From contig RBNI01005206.1 of NCBI GenBank assembly GCA_003990745.1, positions 1 to 12,898 of the forward strand: 12,898 nt of DNA. The letters are read 5' to 3'. The notes beneath the pieces were generated by a model. The model saw only the letters and a program-made list of their open reading frames with translations. It had not been told where the DNA came from and made no database searches. How positions within the stretch are numbered: the stretch's first letter is position 1; each line of letters starts with the position of its first letter. Both the position numbers and the translations under genes were made by a program. Source of the DNA: Jimgerdemannia flammicorona. Lineage: Eukaryota > Mucoromycota > Endogonomycetes > Endogonales > Endogonaceae. Of the stretch, positions 6,684 to 12,898 are shown piece after piece.

Positions 6684-7460
6684 ATACTTAGGAGAAACAT
6701 CTGCCAAAAGCCACTTGATTCAGGAAGGATTGCAATACTTAGGAGATACGTCTGCCAACGAGCCACTGCCAAGAAGTTGTGAGCTTAGTTCTTTTCTCTT
6801 CCACTCTGGTCCACTTTCCGATATAAAGAATGAGTCCATTTTTGATTCGCTTGCCAGATAAGCTTGAAGTTGCCACCAAGTTTAAGGAAGAACTTTGCTG
6901 CCATTTCCAAGAAGTCTGCCACTTTCAAGTTACCCATATTCTCAGAAATCTGCACTATCATATTCCCAGAAGAGCCCGATTTGGAAGAACTTACGCCATC
7001 TGAGTAGTATTCCCAGTTGAAGCCAAATCCATGTCATCTGCCACTTCTAAGTTACCTGCCACATTCCCAGTTGACACCACTGATTCAGGAAGAATTCATG
7101 ACATCTGAGTTATTCATTGTTCCCAGTGAAGCCTGAGTTATTGAGTTATCCACCGCCAGCATAATATCCAGCAAACTGTCCCAGGAAGAATTCACACCAT
7201 CCTCTATTCCCAGTGAGCCAAATCGAGTTACTCACCAAATTATCAGAACATCCTGCATAAGGAACCCACTGTGCTATACTGAGATCACTGTCACCCAAGA
7301 AGGAGAACTACTAAATTGCTAGACCATCACACTCGAGAGATCATTGTGCTATACAGAGATCATCACATCAAGACTGTTACCCAGAAATTGTATACTTTTG
7401 AAAATTGCCTTGCTATACAAAATTGTGGCATTCCCAGTTGACTCAGGAAGGAAATTCATT
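6684..7460 (+). repeat. Family B R/U5 region built of degenerate short repeats
   Basis: ATACTTAGGAGA with TCTGCCAA and GCCACT following occurs twice, at 6684 and 6735, 51 bp apart. TTCCCAG followed by TTGA or TGA(A)GCC recurs at 6963 (diverged), 7010, 7064, 7120, 7207 and 7431. TCTGCCACTTTCAAGTTACC-like phrases occur near 6913 and 7037. TGTGCTATAC(T/A)GAGATCA occurs near 7270 and 7345, with a shorter echo at about 7408. There is no long ORF apart from a 78-codon chance frame at 6625-6861. Confidence 0.55.
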
Positions 7461-7581
7461 CACACAAATCACCACTACATCTAAAAACCTGTCTCAAAAA
7501 GGAAACCACTCATATAGTATCCAGATCTTGACTATTATACCACTAAACACCAAGAACATTTTGTTGCTTTTAACAAAGTAA

Positions 7582-7672
7582 CTGGGGGCTCAAGCCAAAC
7601 TACATCAACCCCCCAATCTTGTAATTTGCCTCCATTGAGCTGGCACATTACATTTGAGGGCTCAACTGGGAA
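7582..7672 (+). other. LTR/internal junction and possible primer-binding site of family B
   Basis: GGGGGCTCAAGCC near 7585 and GAGGGCTCAACTGGG near 7656 are two related motifs on either side of the proposed LTR end. The second follows TTACA directly, where a primer-binding site would be. I could not match either to a tRNA 3' end by eye, so the assignment is weak. Confidence 0.35.
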
Positions 7673-7684
7673 GATTTCAAATCG

Positions 7685-9804
7685 ATGTGACTTTTCAGCT
7701 CACAAGAACCCACAGTCAAACTGGATACATTTGACCCAATACCAACCTCTACCACTACAGGAGAACCAGTTATCACCAGCATTTGGACAGGAAGAGAAGT
7801 AATTACTTCAATACTTGCCAATTACCCAGTATCAGAAGGATCCCAACCAGAACCAGAAGGCAGTACATCCCGAAATCTCCAACCAGACCAACCAGACAAT
7901 ACAGACAGTCCTGCTAGAGATTTTGGAGAACTTGCACAAGAACTAGAAGATCTTATCACATGAACCCAATACTTTACAGCCAGATACCCCACATCAGTCT
8001 CACCAATCTCACCAATAGAACTCCTACCACAACCCCTTGCAGAACCAGAAGTAGCTTCTATAAGAATACCTAGGCCTATTCCACTCCATCCAAGGACCAG
8101 AACACCATCTTCAAGATATCCAAGCACCCCCATCTCCAGTGATAGCTCAGAAAGCAAATCAGAATCCAAATCTGAATCCGAACCTGAACCAGAATCAGAA
8201 GAAAGTGATGAAGAAATGGCCACTTCATTGCCAACCTTTGCAGGATATCCAGAGGAAGACCCCAGAGAATTCCTTGATGGAATTGAAGGAATTGCAGCCT
8301 TGAGGAATCTCTCAGATGAAAGAAAAATCGCCATCTACAAAGCTCAGCTCAGAGAACCAGCCAGAGGAATTTTCCATTGAACAGCAACCAACTGAGATTC
8401 AGAACTAGCAAGACAGATACAAGCAGCAATATCTGATGAGCTAGAATATGAGGCCATGGTCCACTGGCTCATTGAAAAGTATGCAGGAAACAAAACCTGC
8501 CACAAGGCTCAGGAATCCATCATGGGGATGAAGATGAATCTTGGAGAATCACCCAGAGCCTTCTTCACAAGAATCCAGAAGAGAATGCATTCTGCCAGGT
8601 TCAATGCCACCAACCAAGACATCATAGGTCCAATGACCTTTATGAATGGAATTCCCCCAAATATTGCTCAGCATGTCCACACCCTAGGCATCAGAAGGTC
8701 CGAGGAACAAGTAGATGCAGCCCAAGGATACTTTGATGTCAGACAAGGAACTATCTGGAGTAATCATGACAGAAAAGAAGAGAGGGAAGACATCCTTGTC
8801 AAAGCCCTATAAGGACTCCTTCAAGGACAAGAAAGATCTGAAGAAAGAAGGCCAGCTAAAGAAGGAAAGAAGGACAGAAGTGAAATCCAAGACCTTAGCT
8901 CTAAGTTGGACTGATTGGTTGGACAGATTGAAAAACTCACCATACATGAAAATCAGAGCTACCAGGACAATAGAGCATACCCATCACAGAGGAGCCAAGG
9001 TTATCCACCAAGAGATATCAGGAATTACCAGCAAGAAGAAAGAAGATACTCTGCCCAAGACAGAGCCCAAGTCCAATACTTCCACTGTAGACAATTTGGA
9101 CACTATACCACTGAATGTGACAACAAAAGAAGTGACCGAAGGGACTCAGAACCACCAAACCAAAGGAATGACACTCAGTACAAGAAGACTGAAGCCCATC
9201 CTGTCAAAGATTTCGAGGAAGCAAGCAACAGTGAAGACTACAGTGATCTAGACTTGTACTCTATCAAGGTTAGCATCTGAAAAACAGTTTACCCAGCAGA
9301 GAAAAGGAAGAGACCTATAGGAAGGCCATCCAGAAATATCAGCAGAAGAATGATCCAAGAAGAAGATGAAGAGCATGAGGAGGAACAGGTAGAAACATCT
9401 CCCCAAACTCCCTCACCATTTGTACCCAAAACAAATGAGCTGCTACCAGAAGATGAAGAAATAGAACAAGAAGAATGGAAACCTATACCCCTGAAGCCTA
9501 AGAAGAAGTACACTCTGAAGACCATGCCTAGAGACATTTATAATGAAGCCTGGCAGAAGATTCAAGAAGCTAAGATAGAAGTCCCTCTCCTGCAGTTCTT
9601 GCAACTAACACCAGCTGGAGTCTGAAACAAATTTCTGAGAACCACCAGGTCTAGCACTGGCCGAGTTCCAATCCCACAGCAAGAACCAGCTTCCATTCCT
9701 GTCCAAGCAGCCGAAAGACATGTCAGCACCTACTTACATAGAGATATTGGAGGACAAAAAGTGAAAATCCTCATAGACACAGGAGCAGCTATCTGTGTCA
9801 TTAC
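7685..9804 (+). pseudogene. gag: Family B gag-protease reading frame, truncated by rearrangement
   Basis: One frame runs for about 707 codons from ATG 7685 into a protease and is cut at 9804. Premature stops are TGA at 7688, 7961, 8378, 8393, 8912, 9278 and 9623 and TAA at 8810, all reachable by C-to-T or G-to-A changes; there is no frameshift. Residues 1-150 are Pro/Glu/Thr-rich, then a Ser/Glu/Asp run at about 155-177 leads to MATSLPTFAGYPEEDPREFL (8216), the start of a retrotransposon Gag (capsid) domain running to about 8760 and including VHWLIEKYAGNKT and PRAFFTRIQKRM. A Lys/Glu-rich linker, a zinc knuckle (9077-9118), an acidic stretch (about 9350-9400) and the protease motif LIDTGAAICVIT (catalytic Asp 9776-9778) follow. 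The protease differs clearly from family A, so this is another gypsy family. A later start at 8216 is possible. Confidence 0.85.
9077..9118 (+). other. Gag CCHC zinc knuckle with first Cys lost
   Basis: The frame reads Y-F-H-C-R-Q-F-G-H-Y-T-T-E-C. Spacing is that of CX2CX4HX4C, the nucleocapsid zinc knuckle that binds genomic RNA, but the first Cys codon (9077-9079) is TAC (Tyr). TGC to TAC is a single G-to-A change. Confidence 0.8.
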
Positions 9805-12494
9805 CAGTTGTTTAAAGAATCATACTCTTGAACTAAGTCAGTAGTATTCTGGAGGTTGGTCTTGAGTTCCTATATCACATCATAGATCAGGTAACCTTTC
9901 TATTTAATAAAGTACTCAGAATAGTTCTTGTGGCCATGTTTGTTGAAGATTTGTTCAACTTCATATTCTTCTTGGTCATTAATAATGACAGGTGTAGGTG
10001 GTTTCATAGTTTGGTTTGGAAATAACTCATCATCATTTTCATTATATCACTTGAGATGTTGAACATTAAAGACTAAGTGAATCTTAATGGTATCTAGTAG
10101 TATTAATTTATAAGAAGTTGAAGAGACTTGTATAATGATTTCAAATAGTCTAATGAATTTGCTATTCAGCTTTATAGATAGTCTATACTTGAGGTTGTCA
10201 ACTCAGTATCCTCAGATATCTAGTAGAACTTTTTCTCCAATATTAAAAGTTTCTTCTCAGTAGTGCTAGTTAACATATTATAACTATTGTTCTTGAGTTT
10301 GTGATAAATTCTCAATAACAATCTGGCTTAAGTTGTGTATTTAGAGCAGAAATTCTTCAATGGCTTTATTTATGAAGGATTCATCAGTGGTTCAGATAAG
10401 TGTCAGAGGGGTGTTTAGATTTTGTGCAGTATTGGTGAAGAATGGGGTCATTCCAAGAGAAACCTGTTTACTATTGTTATAGAAAAACTTGACTGTAGTG
10501 AGGTATTCATGCCAATCATCTTGTCTGTAGGAAATATGGTTTCTTAGCATTTGTTCTAGAGTTTGGTTCATCCTTTCAGTTTGGCTATTAGTTTTGGAGT
10601 AAAAGGCTGTGGATAGTACAAGTTTTATTCCAAGATGTATATAGAGGGCTTTCCAAAAATGGCTGATGAATTTCAGGTCTCAGTCACTAATAATGATTTT
10701 AGAAAGACCATGATAGCAGAAGATATTGTCAAATAAGAGTATAGTGATGTCTAGTATTGTTGTGGTGGTAGTGGTAGACATGAAATGAGCTTATTTGCTG
10801 AGATAGTCTATAAAGACAATAATTGCATCTTTTCTATTCTTGGTTTGGAGAAATTGGATAATAAAGTCTATAGAGATTTATTCTCAATTAGCAGATAGTA
10901 CTGGGATAGGGTAGAGTAGGCCAGGTTTTGTTAGTATTGAGGACTTGTTACATTGATAGACATCACAGAAAGTGATGTAGGTCTTCAGCTAATCTGCCAT
11001 ATAGGGCCAATAGAAGTTTTGAGAAATAACTTTATAGCATTTGTCAAATCCTAAATATCCAGCTATAGGGGCATCATGACATTTGAACAGGATAGTCCTT
11101 TGGAGGTCTCAGTTGTTTGGAATATACAATCTATCCTTATAGTAGATAGTGTTGTCTTTCAGTTGGTATTGATGATATTAGATGTACTTGTTAGTATTAT
11201 TACTACTTAGGATTTCTTGGAGTACTTGAGCTTCTTTATTATCAGTATATGCTACAATAATTTGTTCCACAATAGAGTTGGTAACTAAGGTGAGAATTTA
11301 GATAACTTCTTTAATTAGTGGTCTAGAGATTACATCAGCAATAATATTTTCCTTGCCAGGGTAATACTGGATTTCATAGTCAAAGTTGGTGAGGACTTTT
11401 ATCTATCTGGCTTACTTTTGAGAAAGGGTAGCCTGGGTCTAATAATTTGTGATTAGTCAATATAGTGAAGTATGCTCCTTCTAGATATGATCACTATTTG
11501 ATCAGAGTGTCTACAATGACTAATATTTCCTTCTTGTGGGTTGTGTAGTTGATTTTGGCATTATTGAACTTGTGAGAATGATAGACCACAGGGTGTCCTT
11601 CTTATATGAGCACTGCTCCAAGAGCTAGGTCAGAGGCATTAGTAGTAACTTTATATAGTAGAATAGAGTTTGCCACTTGAAGTACTGAGGTGATTATCAA
11701 GATATCCTTCAGTATTTAAAAGGCTGTATCTTGTTCAGATCTCTAATTTGCAAGGTTGTTGAAGTCTTTTTCTTACTTTGTGGTCTAAGGCTGTTCTTCT
11801 TTCTTGCTATATTTGGTTATTTAGATAAGAGCAGTAGCAATCTTAGCAAAATTTGCAATAAATTATTGATAATAGTTTGCTAATCTTAGGAATGACTGGA
11901 GGTCCTTCAGCTTCTTGGGTCTGGGCCAATCCTTGATTGCAGAGATTTTGCTAGAGTCTACTTTGATTCCATTCAGTATGACAATGTATCCAAGGAATTG
12001 GATTTCCTTTAGAAGAAATTCAGACTTACTGAGTTTTGCAAAGAGTCAGTTTTCTCAGAGTTTCAGTAGTACTAGTTTGAGATGTTCAAGATGTTCCTCC
12101 AGGGTTTTTCTGAAGACTAGGATGTTGTCAATATAGATAATAACAAATTTATCTAGATACAGATACAGGATGATATTCATCAGAGTCTAGAAGGTTGCAG
12201 GAGCATTAGTTAAGCTAAAGAGCATAATCAGGAACTCAAAGTGTCCATAGCAAGTTTGGAAGACTGTCTTGTAGATATCTTCTTCTTTCATTGCAATTTG
12301 CCAATAGTCATTTCACAGGTCAAAAGAGTTCATGAATTGTAGATTGATCAATCTGTTGAATATTTTATTAATTTGGAGTAGTAAGTAACAGTTCTTGATT
12401 GTTTGCTCATTAAGGTTATGGTAATTAATACACATTCATAGGTCTCCTCCTTTCTTGACAACAAAGAGGACAGATGCACTATAGGATGATACAC
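9805..12494 (-). pseudogene. pol: Inverted, heavily mutated copy of family A pol (RT to chromodomain)
   Basis: The reverse complement matches 840-3541 of the forward copy throughout. The RT begins at the 12494 end (VLFVVKKGGDL, then a TGA), with RNase H near 11290-11730, integrase near 9990-11250 and the chromodomain at about 9805-9963. At least 14 stops fall in the first 350 codons. The catalytic loop is again YIDN (Asn codon complement of 12124-12126). Length is 2,690 bp against 2,702 in the forward arm; one deletion of about 11 bp in RNase H (near 11440) nearly accounts for the difference. By eye I find no CpG dinucleotide in the entire segment. Both ends are cut: protease and gag are missing beyond 12494, and the 3' LTR and polypurine tract are missing beyond 9805. 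Confidence 0.93.
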
Positions 12495-12898
12495 TGTAAG
12501 TACACAACCTCCAAGCCACCAAAATCACATGGCATCCTCAGAACTAATTTGGAAACCATATGCGAGACTACAAAACAAGAGATCATCTGGTTACACGAAA
12601 TACACCAGCAAGCATGAGAACCCACTGCCAAGATACAAGAATACTAGAAGAAGTACTACAACCATAAGACTGACTCTGAACTGCTATAACTAGTTTGGTG
12701 TACTATACTATTACAAAAGAAAACCAAAAGTACCAAACTCAAATTGAGACAAGAAGAACTCTATCTCATCTACCAAAAGGTTTATAAACTGTACTTATCA
12801 ACTCAAGACTAAGATACACCATGACTATACAAGATCTCATTACTTAGTAGAAGCAAAACACATTTGAATAACTCCATTCACTCTATCTTTTTTTTTTT
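12495..12898 (+). repeat. Left part of an LTR related to family A, without the ORF
   Basis: TGTAAGTACACAACCTCC at 12495 matches the family A LTR start, and weaker similarity continues to about base 85. A TATA box (TATAAA, 12783-12788) lies 288 bp in, against 1,543 bp in the family A LTR. No ORF is found. A degenerate TGACTCTGAACTGC at 12671 resembles the family A composite site. No polypurine tract precedes it, so this is the left end of a separate element or solo LTR inserted into the inverted pol. The right end is beyond the window. Confidence 0.65.
12888..12898 (+). repeat. T run at the window end
   Basis: Eleven T residues close the window. This could be a homopolymer within the LTR or a contig edge; nothing more can be said. 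Confidence 0.5.

Larger units (their letters stand above)
6352..7652 (+). repeat. Family B 5' LTR (ends inferred)
   Basis: The left end TGTGACAAACC interrupts the hAT coding sequence, so this element inserted into the hAT copy. The right end is placed at TTACA (7648-7652), 33 bp before the likely gag start. A TATA box (6602-6608) and AATAAA (6628-6633) are present. No second LTR of this family is in the window, so both ends are provisional. An alternative right end is near 7573, before the related motif at 7582. Confidence 0.55.

Noticed and set aside
7439..7445. A fifth TGACTCA, in family B
   Set aside because: It lacks the AGTCAC partner at the six-base spacing, lies downstream of the TATA box, and belongs to a repeated TTCCCAGTTGA phrase.
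6684..7460. CRISPR-like array in the family B leader
   Set aside because: Repeats are degenerate, of several kinds and irregularly spaced, in a eukaryotic LTR.
7822..8334. 170-codon Ser/Gly-rich ORF on the minus strand
   Set aside because: It is the antisense of the Pro/Ser/Glu-rich part of family B gag; its composition is the mirror of that bias and it has no domain of its own.
8715..9251. 178-codon plus-strand ORF overlapping gag in another frame
   Set aside because: It lacks recognisable motifs. The overlapping frame carries the zinc knuckle and the continuation of gag.
11915..12136. 73-codon plus-strand ORF
   Set aside because: It is the antisense of the inverted RT gene; the equivalent antisense ORF exists over the forward RT at 1199-1402.

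Overview
The window is transposon graveyard from a eukaryotic genome, most likely a filamentous fungus. The evidence is Ty3/gypsy chromovirus polyproteins (one with a C-terminal chromodomain), a decayed hAT transposase with a short GT-AG intron, nested LTRs, and point-mutation decay made almost only of C-to-T and G-to-A changes. I see no host gene, tRNA, rRNA or CRISPR array. The exact taxon cannot be read from the sequence.

Layout. (1) Positions 1-3593: the 3' part of a family A pol on the + strand, with protease, RT, RNase H, integrase and chromodomain in one unbroken frame but with 15 premature stops. (2) A small hairpin and polypurine tract at 3652-3689 lead into the family A 3' LTR, which starts at 3690 (TGTAAG) and runs to somewhere between about 5365 and 5560. 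This LTR is very long because its U3 holds a 365-codon ORF (3946-5043) with two PPxY motifs. (3) Positions about 5450-6351: LTR tail or flank, then an AT-rich, CpG-free hAT transposase fossil. (4) Position 6352 onward: a second element, family B, with an LTR of about 1.3 kb full of repeats and a gag-protease reading frame (7685-9804). (5) Positions 9805-12494: an inverted, heavily mutated copy of family A pol, fused directly to the family B protease. (6) Position 12495 to the end: the start of another TGTAAG LTR, related to that of family A but without the ORF, which interrupts the inverted copy.

The parts most worth attention are in the family A LTR. A composite site, GCTGAGTCA-N6-AGTCA(C/T), occurs four times: twice forward about 50 bp upstream of a TATA box serving the U3 ORF, and twice reversed about 54 bp upstream of the main LTR TATA box. 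TGAGTCA is the bZIP (AP-1/Gcn4) consensus, so the LTR looks like a two-promoter unit under shared control, driving the retrotransposon and an accessory PPxY protein.

The decay is also informative. By eye the inverted pol copy has no CpG in 2.69 kb, while the matching forward arm has about 40. At several codons the two copies show opposite-strand products of the same ancestral CpG (TGA in one, CAA in the other). This points to a CpG-directed mutation process (methyl-cytosine deamination or a RIP-like mechanism) acting with different strength or for different times on neighbouring copies.
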